A stretch of 64,000 bases of DNA from Methanoregula sp. (GTDB taxonomy: Archaea; Halobacteriota; Methanomicrobia; Methanomicrobiales; Methanospirillaceae): positions 22,037-86,036 of the forward strand of contig JAUYTV010000016.1 in the NCBI GenBank assembly GCA_030694985.1. Reading direction: 5' to 3'. Positions 44,277 through 53,295 of this stretch are shown one piece after another. The translations under genes were made by a program, and so were the position numbers. The notes beneath the pieces were generated by a model that worked only from the letters and a program-made list of their open reading frames with translations, was not told where the DNA came from and searched no databases. How positions within the stretch are numbered: the stretch's first letter is position 1; each line of letters opens with the position of its first letter.

Positions 44277-44323
44277 AGACTTGTTATCCTGCGCGGACAG
44301 TAAAGGCAGCAGATAACAAGTCT
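44277..44323. repeat. Perfect 12-bp inverted repeat after the VAT gene
   Basis: AGACTTGTTATC (44277-44288) is exactly complementary to GATAACAAGTCT (44312-44323) across 23 bases. It begins 25 bases after the VAT stop and lies about 165 bases before the FBPase gene. No T-tract follows directly. It may be a transcription-end or processing hairpin, an operator for the FBPase operon, or a trace of a mobile element. Confidence 0.55.
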
Positions 44324-44486
44324 CCTCCGGCACCGCAGGAACAGGCAATGATAAGAGCGTAAAGATCTTTACAGCTGGATAATAATCCTGATAAACAACG
44401 GAATCATACGACTACACAGACAAAAAAAATCCGGTTGGATAATCATTGGTATATTGCTCTTTGGTGAGAGAAAAGGAAGTACATAA

Positions 44487-45407
44487 ATGATACTCAAAGA
44501 TTTCCTGGTCCGTGCAGGAACAGAAGAAAACTTAATGGAGTTAATTCTGTTTTTAGGCAAACAGGCTCAGCAGGTGAAGAAAGGTTTTTTCTGTTCGATC
44601 AGAAAAACCCCGGCAGATGAACTGACGAAAAATATGTACGGCGAAGAGCAGATGGCTCTTGATATGTATGCTGATGATGTGTTCATTTCAGGATTGCAAA
44701 AGGCACAGCTGGTCAGGTATATTGCAACTGAAGAACAGCATAAGATCATTGAAGTTAAAGATCCAAAGAACAATTTCGGGATTGTGATCGATCCTCTTGA
44801 TGGATCGTCTCTTATTGATGTAAACCTCTGCACGGGTTCCATCATCGGCATCTATCCGGGTCATGTGCTGGAAAAGGGCGCAACAATGATTGCTGCCATG
44901 TATATCCTTTACGGCCCCTTAACGACCCTGACCTTTACAACAGGTAAAGGGGTACATGAATTCGCACTGGATGAAACAGGTGAATTTTTCTTGCGACACC
45001 AGGATCTGAAAATTCCGGAGGGAAAGATATACGCACCCGGAGCCATGAGGCGGGATTACTTCCCTGCTCACGCACGGTGGATTGACAAGCTCGAACACTC
45101 AGGATACAAACTCCGGTTCAGTGGTTGTTTTGTTGCCGATGTTCACCAGATCCTCCATAAAGGGGGAGTTTTTACATATCCCGGTTTTAAGGGAAGAGAA
45201 AAAGGAAAACTGAGATTATTATATGAAGCAAACCCGATGGGAAAGATCATACATGAAGCCGGGGGTGCGATCAGTAACGGAAGGGTCGACATCTTAACTA
45301 TCAAACCTGAAGGGATCGATGATGTCACACCCATCTATGTAGGTGGCAAAGAAGAGATCCGCCTGATTGAAACGTTTATGCGTGATGAGTGCTTTAAACA
45401 GGATTGA
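44487..45407 (+). CDS. fbp: Fructose-1,6-bisphosphatase, class I
   Basis: A 306-aa sugar phosphatase of the inositol monophosphatase superfamily. The metal site is clear in TEEQHK and [29 protein letters not shown], the substrate-binding [12 protein letters not shown] and [17 protein letters not shown] follow. Class I FBPase is typical of bacteria and eukaryotes and uncommon in methanogens, which usually rely on FBP aldolase/phosphatase. That enzyme is also encoded here, 1.2 kb downstream. The gene is six bases from the aldolase gene, forming an operon. Confidence 0.95.
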   Translation: MILKDFLVRAGTEENLMELILFLGKQAQQVKKGFFCSIRKTPADELTKNMYGEEQMALDMYADDVFISGLQKAQLVRYIATEEQHKIIEVKDPKNNFGIVIDPLDGSSLIDVNLCTGSIIGIYPGHVLEKGATMIAAMYILYGPLTTLTFTTGKGVHEFALDETGEFFLRHQDLKIPEGKIYAPGAMRRDYFPAHARWIDKLEHSGYKLRFSGCFVADVHQILHKGGVFTYPGFKGREKGKLRLLYEANPMGKIIHEAGGAISNGRVDILTIKPEGIDDVTPIYVGGKEEIRLIETFMRDECFKQD

Positions 45408-45413
45408 AGATCT

Positions 45414-46556
45414 ATGCAGAAGAATACGTTTGGTCCAATCCCCGGTTCAACAATACTGGGGGCTCTATCCGGAAAAAAAACAATTGTTATGGCTGCAAAT
45501 ATCCGGATTGCAACGGTTGCACAGGGAATTTTTAAAGCCGCAAAAGATACCGATTCTGCGGTATTTATGGAACTTGCCCGGTCTGAATGCGACCTGAATG
45601 GCGGGTATACCGGCTTTACTCCTAAAACATTCTCAGAACAGATGGACAAAGCAGCAAAGGCAGAGGAGTTTGACATCTGGGCACTTCATGCAGACCATAT
45701 CTCGATAAAAACCGGTTCTCCTGATGAGATTGCGGGGACAAAACTGTTGATCGATGCCCAGATTGCTGCCGGGTATACTTCCTTTGCCATCGATGCCTCC
45801 CATCTCTTTAATTTCGATGGAAAAAATGTCCGGCAGGAACTGGAAAAAAATATCATTGCCACAACAGATCTGGCCCATCATATCAAAAAACAGATGAAAG
45901 GTAAGGATTTCGGCCTTGAAGTGGAAGTCGGAGAGATCGGCCGGAAAGACGGGCAGGGACTTATCCTGACAAAGCCACAAGAAGCAGTTGAATTTATAAA
46001 AGCCCTGCAGGAAAACGGGGTATTTCCACAGGTGATTGCGATAGCCAATGGAAGTACGCACGGGCATGTGTACGATGAGGCAGGAAATGTTGTAGAGCAG
46101 CTCTCCATCGATATCCCGCAGACAAAGGCGGTTGCACAAGCATTGCGGGATAATAACCTGCATGTCGGTATCGCCCAGCACGGTATCACCGGCACTCCCC
46201 GCGATCTCATCAACCAGCATTTCCCGAAAGGAGATATCATAAAAGGAAATGTCGGAACATTCTGGCAGGACGTAGTTTTCAATACGTTAAAAGTGTATGA
46301 ACCTGCACTCTATAAAGAAATTCAGGAATGGACGTTAGGAAAATACCGCCCGTTAAATCCCGGGAAAAAGGATAAACAGGTCTTTGACGGGAACTGTAAA
46401 ATGGCCATAAAGGAATTTTTCAAAGAGATCTATTCAGTAGATGAAGATACTAATGAGGCAATCCGGGCAATGTCCTATGCGGAAAGTCTCATCTTTTTCA
46501 AAGCGTTCAGCGCGTATGGTTCAGCGTCTCTTGTCAGAAAGGCCATGAAAAAATAA
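45414..46556 (+). CDS. fba: Class II fructose-bisphosphate aldolase family protein
   Basis: A 380-aa zinc-dependent aldolase of the FbaA/GatY/KbaY superfamily. WALHADHIS holds the zinc-ligand His with the catalytic Asp; VEVGEIG, ANGSTHGHV and GIAQHGITGTP give further metal and substrate positions. The family includes tagatose-bisphosphate and related aldolases. The position between FBPase and FBP aldolase/phosphatase supports a fructose-1,6-bisphosphate substrate. Its start is six bases after the FBPase stop. Confidence 0.88.
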   Translation: MQKNTFGPIPGSTILGALSGKKTIVMAANIRIATVAQGIFKAAKDTDSAVFMELARSECDLNGGYTGFTPKTFSEQMDKAAKAEEFDIWALHADHISIKTGSPDEIAGTKLLIDAQIAAGYTSFAIDASHLFNFDGKNVRQELEKNIIATTDLAHHIKKQMKGKDFGLEVEVGEIGRKDGQGLILTKPQEAVEFIKALQENGVFPQVIAIANGSTHGHVYDEAGNVVEQLSIDIPQTKAVAQALRDNNLHVGIAQHGITGTPRDLINQHFPKGDIIKGNVGTFWQDVVFNTLKVYEPALYKEIQEWTLGKYRPLNPGKKDKQVFDGNCKMAIKEFFKEIYSVDEDTNEAIRAMSYAESLIFFKAFSAYGSASLVRKAMKK

Positions 46557-46605
46557 TTCCGCACTATTTTTTATACAGCAATGAGATTCTATACAGTGAT
46601 ATCTC

Positions 46606-47703
46606 ATGCCAAAAACAACGATTTCTGTGATTAAGGCAGATGTGGGAAGTTTTCCCGGCCACTCCCGCACACACCCGAAGCTGTTGGAAAAAGCAGCAAA
46701 GATGCTAAAGGAGCAGAGGGGCAAGCTCCTCATCGATTCCTTTGTCACCCACTGCGGCGATGACCTTGAACTGATCATGACGCATGCGCATGGCGTGGAT
46801 AATGTAAACGTTCATAAACTGGCGTGGGATGTTTTTATGGAATGCACAAAGATTGCAAAGAGCATGAAGCTCTACGGGGCAGGTCAGGACATGCTCTCCG
46901 ATGCATTCTCAGGAAATGTCAGGGGTCTTGGACCCGGTGTTGCTGAGATGGAGTTTGAGGAGCGGGGATCTGATCCGGTACTCATCTTCATGGCCGATAA
47001 AACTGAACCCGGTGCATGGAACTTCTTTTTGTACAAAATTTTTGCTGATCCCTTCAACACGGCCGGTCTTGTTATCGATCCCAGCATGCACGAAGGATTT
47101 GTTTTCGAAGTGCATGATGTTATCAAGAAACGTCGTATTACGTTCAAATGTCCTGAAGAAACCTACACACTCCTTTCCTATATTGGAGCCTGTTCCCGGT
47201 ACGTAATCAAATATGTCTATAGAAAAGATGGCATCATTGCCGCATCGACAAGCACAGAGAAGCTGAATCTCACTGCCGGCAGGTACGTAGGAAAGGATGA
47301 TCCGGTCATGATCGTCCGTGCCCAGAGTGGACTACCCTCTGTAGGAGAAGTGATCGAACCCTTCTGCACCCCTACGATCGTTGCCGGCTGGATGCGGGGA
47401 TCTCACCACGGTCCATTCATGCCAGTCGGTGTCTGCGATGCCAACATGACCCGGTTTGACGGGCCGCCACGATGCATATGTTTAGGATTCCAGATCTGCA
47501 ATGGCGAGCTTATCGGCCCTGCGGATATGTTTGATGATGTTGGGTTCGATCGCGTCCGGGCACGCTGCAATGAGCTTGCAGATATGATCCGTAATCAGGG
47601 TCCCTTTGAACCCCACCGGCTTTCGTTAGAAGAGATGGAGTATACCACATTACCGGGAATTGAGAAACAGTTCCGCACCCGCTGGGAACCAATAGGGGAA
47701 TAA
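46606..47703 (+). CDS. fbpAP: Fructose-1,6-bisphosphate aldolase/phosphatase
   Basis: A 365-aa bifunctional archaeal gluconeogenic enzyme that condenses triose phosphates and directly dephosphorylates the product to fructose-6-phosphate. The N-terminus VIKADVGSFPGHSRTHP and the blocks THCGDDLELIMTH, GAGQDMLSDAFSGNVRGLGPG, DKTEPGAWN and RFDGPPR match the class V FBPase signature. Length is normal. It follows the class II aldolase by 49 bases on the same strand, so three enzymes covering the same two steps sit together. Confidence 0.96.
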   Translation: MPKTTISVIKADVGSFPGHSRTHPKLLEKAAKMLKEQRGKLLIDSFVTHCGDDLELIMTHAHGVDNVNVHKLAWDVFMECTKIAKSMKLYGAGQDMLSDAFSGNVRGLGPGVAEMEFEERGSDPVLIFMADKTEPGAWNFFLYKIFADPFNTAGLVIDPSMHEGFVFEVHDVIKKRRITFKCPEETYTLLSYIGACSRYVIKYVYRKDGIIAASTSTEKLNLTAGRYVGKDDPVMIVRAQSGLPSVGEVIEPFCTPTIVAGWMRGSHHGPFMPVGVCDANMTRFDGPPRCICLGFQICNGELIGPADMFDDVGFDRVRARCNELADMIRNQGPFEPHRLSLEEMEYTTLPGIEKQFRTRWEPIGE

Positions 47704-47817
47704 ACCCCATTTTTTTTAAGGTTTCCTGCGTTTTGATCACAGATTTGTGCAGATTTAAGCACCTGGGAACAGTGCAAGGAGCAAGCTTTAATTATCTTAC
47801 ATTCCAAATTAGGGCAG

Positions 47818-48054
47818 ATGGTTAACGGAATTGTTTTGCCGATAAAAAAAGTGTTTTCGCTTGTGGATTCAAAAATATCTGTTGAGATCAAAGACGAAGG
47901 CAGGAAACTTCAGGGTCGCCTCGTTGCTGTGGATGAGTATCTCAATATCCACATGGACGAGACGATCGAGTTTGTAGATAACCAGCGTGGCAGGAGCCTT
48001 GGAACCGTTGTAATCCGGGGCAATAATATCCTGACCATTGCACCGGTTATCTGA
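47818..48054 (+). CDS. LSm (Sm-like) RNA-binding protein
   Basis: A 78-aa Sm-fold protein with the Sm1 signature DEYLNIHMDET and Sm2 VIRGNNILTI. Archaeal LSm proteins form heptameric rings that bind U-rich RNA and tRNA precursors. The length is typical. A TATA-like TTTAATTA about 30 bases upstream and absence of a strong SD suggest a very short leader. It is followed after 21 bases by the cysteine-rich HTH gene. Confidence 0.93.
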   Translation: MVNGIVLPIKKVFSLVDSKISVEIKDEGRKLQGRLVAVDEYLNIHMDETIEFVDNQRGRSLGTVVIRGNNILTIAPVI

Positions 48055-48075
48055 AATGATCAAAGGTGGTAACTT

Positions 48076-48420
48076 ATGGACGATCCTGTTGATGAAGCAC
48101 TGAAACTGATTCAGTCAAAACATGAAGGCATCCTTCAAAGCGATCTCTGGAAAGAGCTGGGTGTCGATAGTCGGAAGTGTTCGCGCATTGTCAAGAAATT
48201 AGAAGAGACCGAACTCATCGACCGGATCGAATTCAAAAAAGAGGGGATCAAGACCTATCTCCTGCGGGCAAAGCAGATGCCGGTGAATCCCTCTGATCTG
48301 CTTGCCGGTGATGAATTAATCCCTTGCATCTGTTGCGAGCTCGAGTGCGTTGTTGAAGAATGCAACCCTCTTATGGACTGGATGTACCAGCTGGCAATTG
48401 TCCAGCATACTGATGAATAA
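48076..48420 (+). CDS. Winged-helix regulator with C-terminal cysteine cluster
   Basis: A 114-aa protein. Residues 1-65 form a winged helix (GILQSDLWKELGVDSRKCSR, IVKKLEETELIDR). The C-terminal segment PCICCELECVVEEC has five closely spaced cysteines, suggesting an Fe-S or zinc site. The architecture recalls archaeal Rpc34-like winged-helix proteins with Fe-S clusters, but that assignment is tentative. An SD (GGTGG) is present and it follows the LSm gene closely, suggesting co-expression. Confidence 0.78.
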   Translation: MDDPVDEALKLIQSKHEGILQSDLWKELGVDSRKCSRIVKKLEETELIDRIEFKKEGIKTYLLRAKQMPVNPSDLLAGDELIPCICCELECVVEECNPLMDWMYQLAIVQHTDE

Positions 48421-48549
48421 ATTTCTTTTTGACATTTTCCTTATTTTTAAAAAACTCTCACCGGTGTACCATTTTAGAACAACTATTTATCATTCAGCCA
48501 TCAACCTCTTAACAGTGTATTCAACGCAATTTCCTCCGGGAGATGCCCG

Positions 48550-50229
48550 ATGATATCTGTTTTGTTTGTCGATGACAATACCGATCTTCTTTCAACGGTA
48601 CGCACGTTTTTAGAGAAGACCGGGGAAATTAAGATCGATAATGCTCATTCCATAAAACAGGCCATTGAGAAGCTTAAAGGGCGTAATTACGATGTGATCG
48701 TTTCTTACGAGCAGCAGCCGGATGTGAACGGCATTGAATTTGTCTCGGATATGAACGGGATCGAGTTCATCAAATATCTTAAATCCGTTGGAAATGTTAC
48801 TCCGGTGATCCTGCTCGGAAGGCGGGCGCCCGGTAAGATTGCAGTCATTGAAGTTGCCCATGGAACCGAGATAACGTTTCCAAAGAGCGGCGACATCCGC
48901 CCGCAGGTCTTTGAGATGGTCAACCTGATCAAACAGACCCTGCTGCGCAAGAGAACTGAGCGGGAGACAAAAGCGCAGAATGAGCAACTAGCCGCCATCC
49001 TCTCAGCAACCCCGCTCGGCATCCTTCAGGCCCGCAGTGGTATCATTGAATGGGTGAACCGCCAGTTTTCTGCCATGCTCGGCTATGATGAGTCGCAGCT
49101 GGTGGGAAAAGAGCTCAGGACATTTCTCTCATCTCCCGAAGAGTATGATCTCATCTACCGTGAACTGCAAATAAAACGCAATGCACAGGGTGTTTTGCAT
49201 GCGGAATGCCTCTTAATGAAAAAAGATAAAAAACCTCTTGCCTGCCAGTTGCAGTTAATACCGCTCGATGGCCGCGACATCAGTCTTGGCGGAACATTTG
49301 TAGTAACCGATATTTCAGAAAAACATAAGATCGCCGAAACATTGAAAGAAAGTGAAGCAAAGTACCGTGAAGTGGTGCAGAATACCCAGAGCATCATCAT
49401 CAGGATGGACCTGCAGGGTACTATTACATTTTTTAATCACTATGCTCTCACTTTCTTTGATTATACCAGCGATGAAGTGATAGGAAAGAATGTGAACTCC
49501 ACGATCGTTCCGGCAAAGACGCGTTCAGGAAATGATCTCTCGATGATGGCAGATGATCTGGGTTTCAATGCTGAAGGATATGCTGTAAACGTGAATGAAA
49601 ATGTCCGGCGCAACGGAGACCGGGTATGGATCGCCTGGATCAACAAAGCCATTCGGGATGAAAAGGGACATATTGTGGAAATTCTCTGTATCGGTAACGA
49701 CATCACGGACCGGAAACGCGACGGTGTGGTGCGTATCAGCACGGATACCTGGAAGGATCTTGTTATAGCCGACAGCGATGTAAAAGAAGAGGTATTTGAT
49801 GCGGTCTTTCATATATGCACGGAGATCTCGATCGAGGGGCGAGAAGGAAAGCCGGTAGGTACGACGTTTTTAATTGGCGATACCAAAAAAGTGCTGGAAA
49901 AATCACGCCAGATTATTTTAAACCCGTTCGAAGGACACAAACCTGAAGCCCGCCTTGTCACAAACCCGGAGCTCAAGGAAAATATCAAGGCACTCGCCCA
50001 GCTCGATGGAGCGTTTGTCATCACCGGGGATGGATTTGTAGAATCAGTGGGACGCTACATTACTGTTGATACGAGCAGTGTAAAACTTCCCGGGGGGATG
50101 GGTACGCGGCACAATTCAGTTGCCGCAATTACTCAGGTCACAAAAACCGTAGGAATCGTTGTCTCACAGAGCGGGGGTGTGATCACGATTTTCAGGAACG
50201 GACTGATCTTAAAGAAGATCACGCTGTAG
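48550..50229 (+). CDS. REC-PAS-PAS-diadenylate cyclase fusion
   Basis: A 559-aa soluble protein. Residues 1-125 are a receiver domain with the acidic pair Asp8-Asp9; where the phosphoacceptor Asp is expected in the DVIVS-D-YQMP pattern there is Tyr53, and the segment PDVNGIEFVSDMNGIEF looks internally duplicated. PAS domains occupy about 140-260 and 265-390 (QNTQSIIIRMDLQGTITFFN, GNDITDRK). Residues about 400-559 match the DisA_N diadenylate cyclase fold, with LDGAFVITGDG (Asp486, DGA motif) and GMGTRHNSVAA (Arg520-His521, with Asn522 in place of the usual Arg of RHR). It would make c-di-AMP from ATP under sensory control. The SD GGGAG precedes ATG 48550. Confidence 0.88.
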   Translation: MISVLFVDDNTDLLSTVRTFLEKTGEIKIDNAHSIKQAIEKLKGRNYDVIVSYEQQPDVNGIEFVSDMNGIEFIKYLKSVGNVTPVILLGRRAPGKIAVIEVAHGTEITFPKSGDIRPQVFEMVNLIKQTLLRKRTERETKAQNEQLAAILSATPLGILQARSGIIEWVNRQFSAMLGYDESQLVGKELRTFLSSPEEYDLIYRELQIKRNAQGVLHAECLLMKKDKKPLACQLQLIPLDGRDISLGGTFVVTDISEKHKIAETLKESEAKYREVVQNTQSIIIRMDLQGTITFFNHYALTFFDYTSDEVIGKNVNSTIVPAKTRSGNDLSMMADDLGFNAEGYAVNVNENVRRNGDRVWIAWINKAIRDEKGHIVEILCIGNDITDRKRDGVVRISTDTWKDLVIADSDVKEEVFDAVFHICTEISIEGREGKPVGTTFLIGDTKKVLEKSRQIILNPFEGHKPEARLVTNPELKENIKALAQLDGAFVITGDGFVESVGRYITVDTSSVKLPGGMGTRHNSVAAITQVTKTVGIVVSQSGGVITIFRNGLILKKITL

Positions 50230-50247
50230 TGATGGGGGATAGAACAT

Positions 50248-52326
50248 TTACCGTTCATCTGTACTGCAAAGATGCCCGTGGAACTCTTGCCAGCAGATGT
50301 GCCGGCAGATGTTTCCAACAGCTTTGAACGCATCTTCGAGATCCGGAAAGTTAGGAATACCGGAATCTCTGAGTATCCGTAAGGGGGTCTTCATGGAATC
50401 GCCGCCGATCATGCACCCGACGATCATCTTTTGAGTGCTTTTTGAGAACCGGACCAGCTCATTTGCAACCCGGATCGGATCAGAGATAGCAGATGGCACT
50501 GCGATTACAAATGCGATATCCCAGAGTTCCTGGTTCCGGATCATCACATCAAAGGTACGGGCAAACCGGTCTGAACTTGCATCACCAACCATGTCAATCG
50601 GGTTGCGCCGGTTCCAGTTCAAGGGGAGGATTGAGTCCAGTTCCTTGATTACGGTCTGGGGGAACTCAACCATCTCAATTCCCATCTGCTCTGCGTAATC
50701 GGATGACAGGACAGCAAAGCCACCGGCATTGCTGATCACAATCGCACGGATGCCTTTGGGATACCCTTCTGATGAGAGTAGTTCAGCAGTCTGGAATGCC
50801 TCCCGTATCGATCGCACAGGGATGACTCCGGATTGCCAGAACGCAGCCTGGTACACCTCGTAGCTACCCGCAAGTGAACCTGTATGGGATGCAGCGGTCA
50901 TCTGGCCAATTTTTGAGGATCCGGCTTTTATTGCCACCACAGGCATTTTCGGCGTTATCTGCCGTACGATCTCCATGAATCGCCTGCCTTTTTGGATCTG
51001 CTCTATGTACAGGATGATGGCTTTTGTTTGAGGATCATTGGCAGCAAAGAGGATGTAATCTTCAAAGGTGAGATCTGCCTGGTTGCCGACACTGATCACC
51101 TGGGAAAAACCAATCTCTTCGGGCAGGCTCCAGTCCACCATGGTGGTGATGATTGCTCCGCTCTGGGACAGGAAGGCAAGATTTCCGGGTTTTGGAGAAA
51201 TTGGATCAAATGTGGTATTGATACCCTGGTGCGGGAACATGAACCCCAGACAGTTTGGACCCATGATGCGGATATTGTATTGTTTGGCAAGGGCAGTTAC
51301 ACGCTCTTCGAGTTCGCTCCCTGCGGCCCCACTCTCCCTGAATCCTGAAGAGATGATCACTACAAGAGGGATCCCTTTCTTTCCGGCTTCTTCTACTATA
51401 AAAGGGACGATTCTTGCCGGGACAACTACAACTGCAACATCGACCGGGCCGCTAATTGAGGTTAGCGAAGGATAGGTAGTACGGCCAAGGATCACCGGGT
51501 GCTTTGGGTTTACCGGGTAGAGCGTTCCGGGAAATGAGAGAAGGTTTCTGAGTACCGCATAGCCTACCTTGTTGGGTTCGGCAGATGCACCAACCAATGC
51601 AATGGATTTGATATGGAGCAGCTCCCTGTTTAATGGCCGGACGGGTTCGATATTTTGAGTCTGGGGGGTATCATCCGTATAGAACCGGGCATCCACAGCA
51701 CACACACCGTGATCATAGAGAAATACCGGATTGATATCGAATTCAACGATATCAGCGCTATCCATGAAAAAACGGGAGATGACATCGATGAGGTTTACCA
51801 GAGCTTCCCTGTCACGGGGAGGTTCATTTCTATATCCTTTGATCAGCCGGTACCCGTTCAGTTCATGGAGCATGGCATTGATATCTGTTACATTGACCGG
51901 GAGCACCCGTATGGATACATCTTTTATCAGTTCGACAAGCGTCCCTCCCATGCCAATGGTGATCACTTTTCCAAACGCCGGATCGATCCTCCCGCCAATA
52001 ATTATCTCGAGTCCCTTTTTTAGCTGCTGCTCGACCATGATCCCATCAATCGTTGCTGACGGATTGTAATTTCGGACATTATTAAGGATCTTGTCATAAG
52101 CACCGAGCAGTACTTCATTATTCCGGATACCGGTGATCACACCGCCGGCATCACTTTTATGAACGATCTGGGAAGATACAACTTTCAGTACTAAAGGAAA
52201 CCCGGTCACTTCTGCCGCAGCAATTGCCTCAGTAATATTTGTAACAAGTGCATACCGTGGAATCGGCACGCCGATCTGTTGTAAAATCTCATATCCCTTT
52301 GCTTCAGAGATCAGGTGACGTGACAT
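50248..52326 (-). CDS. ADP-forming acyl-CoA synthetase, fused beta-alpha
   Basis: A 692-aa NDP-forming acyl-CoA synthetase that couples acyl-CoA hydrolysis to ATP synthesis or the reverse. The ATP-grasp (beta) domain comes first, residues 1-220 (FPLVLKVVSSQIVHKSDAGGV), then the CoA-binding domain (SIALVGASAEPNKVGYAVLRN) and succinyl-CoA-ligase-like domains with MGPNCLGF, LSQSGAI and the phosphohistidine motif SHTGSLAGS. The acid substrate is not evident; acetate is plausible. It is convergent with the diadenylate cyclase gene (18-base gap) and divergent from the HTH-CBS regulator. Confidence 0.93.
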   Translation of the reverse strand: MSRHLISEAKGYEILQQIGVPIPRYALVTNITEAIAAAEVTGFPLVLKVVSSQIVHKSDAGGVITGIRNNEVLLGAYDKILNNVRNYNPSATIDGIMVEQQLKKGLEIIIGGRIDPAFGKVITIGMGGTLVELIKDVSIRVLPVNVTDINAMLHELNGYRLIKGYRNEPPRDREALVNLIDVISRFFMDSADIVEFDINPVFLYDHGVCAVDARFYTDDTPQTQNIEPVRPLNRELLHIKSIALVGASAEPNKVGYAVLRNLLSFPGTLYPVNPKHPVILGRTTYPSLTSISGPVDVAVVVVPARIVPFIVEEAGKKGIPLVVIISSGFRESGAAGSELEERVTALAKQYNIRIMGPNCLGFMFPHQGINTTFDPISPKPGNLAFLSQSGAIITTMVDWSLPEEIGFSQVISVGNQADLTFEDYILFAANDPQTKAIILYIEQIQKGRRFMEIVRQITPKMPVVAIKAGSSKIGQMTAASHTGSLAGSYEVYQAAFWQSGVIPVRSIREAFQTAELLSSEGYPKGIRAIVISNAGGFAVLSSDYAEQMGIEMVEFPQTVIKELDSILPLNWNRRNPIDMVGDASSDRFARTFDVMIRNQELWDIAFVIAVPSAISDPIRVANELVRFSKSTQKMIVGCMIGGDSMKTPLRILRDSGIPNFPDLEDAFKAVGNICRHICWQEFHGHLCSTDER

Positions 52327-52475
52327 GGTGATTTTCTCTTATCCAATGGATACATGCAGGGATGTATTAAGTGTTGTTGTCTGGCAGGATTGTAAAGCGG
52401 GAACAGAATTTTTAATTACGATATGCAGAAACGAGCATAAGATTGATAACTTTTAATAACCATCAGTAATGAAAG

Positions 52476-53030
52476 ATGCATATCCCAACTCCCGAAGAAC
52501 TCCGTACGCGCCGGGAATCTCTTGGTATGAGACAGACAGAGCTTGCCAGGCGCGCCGGTATCAGCCAGTCGATGGTTGCAAGGATCGAAGCAGGAAATGT
52601 GGATCCCCGTATAAGCACGCTCAATAAGATCATTGTGGTGCTCAACAGTGCCGAGCCAAAAAAGATCAAGGCAGCGCAGATCATGCATATACCGGTGCTT
52701 TCGGTTCAGCCCCAGGATGCGATCACCCGCGCAGTTGAGATCTTTGAGAAGAACAATATCTCGCAGTTACCGGTCATTGAACGAGGATCTCCGGTGGGGT
52801 GCATTTCCGAAACCGTGATTGTAAAGGCAATCGAGCAGCAGCGCCTGCACAAGACCCACCTGTTTATTGTGCGGGATTTCATGGAACCGGGATTTCCCAC
52901 CGTTCCTCCGGACATGGATGTGGAGACGGTAATCAACATCCTCCAGCAGAATCACGCGGTGCTGGTGGTAGAGGGAAGGATTGTCAAGGGTGTGATCACC
53001 AAGCATGACCTGATTTCACTGATCGTCTGA
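52476..53030 (+). CDS. HTH-CBS domain transcriptional regulator
   Basis: A 184-aa archaeal regulator. Residues 5-60 are an XRE-type helix-turn-helix (LGMRQTELARRAGISQSMVARIEAG); residues 68-184 are two CBS repeats (IMHIPVLSVQPQDAITRAV, FMEPGFPTVPPDMDVETVI). CBS pairs bind adenosine ligands such as AMP, ATP or SAM, and in some proteins c-di-AMP. No SD is seen; a TATA-like TTTTAATA at 52451 would place transcription start at the ATG, so the mRNA may be leaderless. It is divergent from the acyl-CoA synthetase gene, a plausible target. Confidence 0.93.
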   Translation: MHIPTPEELRTRRESLGMRQTELARRAGISQSMVARIEAGNVDPRISTLNKIIVVLNSAEPKKIKAAQIMHIPVLSVQPQDAITRAVEIFEKNNISQLPVIERGSPVGCISETVIVKAIEQQRLHKTHLFIVRDFMEPGFPTVPPDMDVETVINILQQNHAVLVVEGRIVKGVITKHDLISLIV

Positions 53031-53175
53031 TCGGTTCTCTTTGTTCCACTTTGCCACTTCATTTTCGCAGGATACATTGAAAGATTGTCGGGATAGTATG
53101 GCAGAACTGCAGGAAAAATATTGATACTCAGACGATTGCCTGCCGTGGTTTAATTCACCAAAGGATGTGTTATTC

Positions 53176-53277
53176 ATGACAGAAGAGTTAAACGAGATAA
53201 GCCGTATGAAGGTAATTGGTATAGGGGTTGTAATTATTGGGGTAATCGTCGGAATCAGGTACCTGGTTCTGAAATAA
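53176..53277 (+). CDS. 33-aa single-span membrane peptide
   Basis: The frame begins MTEELNEISRMKVIGIG and has a charged N-terminus of about 12 residues, a hydrophobic Val/Ile/Gly helix of about 16 residues, and an RYLVLK end. The SD AAGGATGTG lies at the right spacing before ATG 53176. The topology suggests a small integral membrane protein with a cytoplasmic N-terminus. It is too short for homology recognition, and sits between the HTH-CBS regulator and the convergent tpiA. Confidence 0.55.
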   Translation: MTEELNEISRMKVIGIGVVIIGVIVGIRYLVLK

Positions 53278-53295
53278 TCTCATCCCCTTAAAAAA

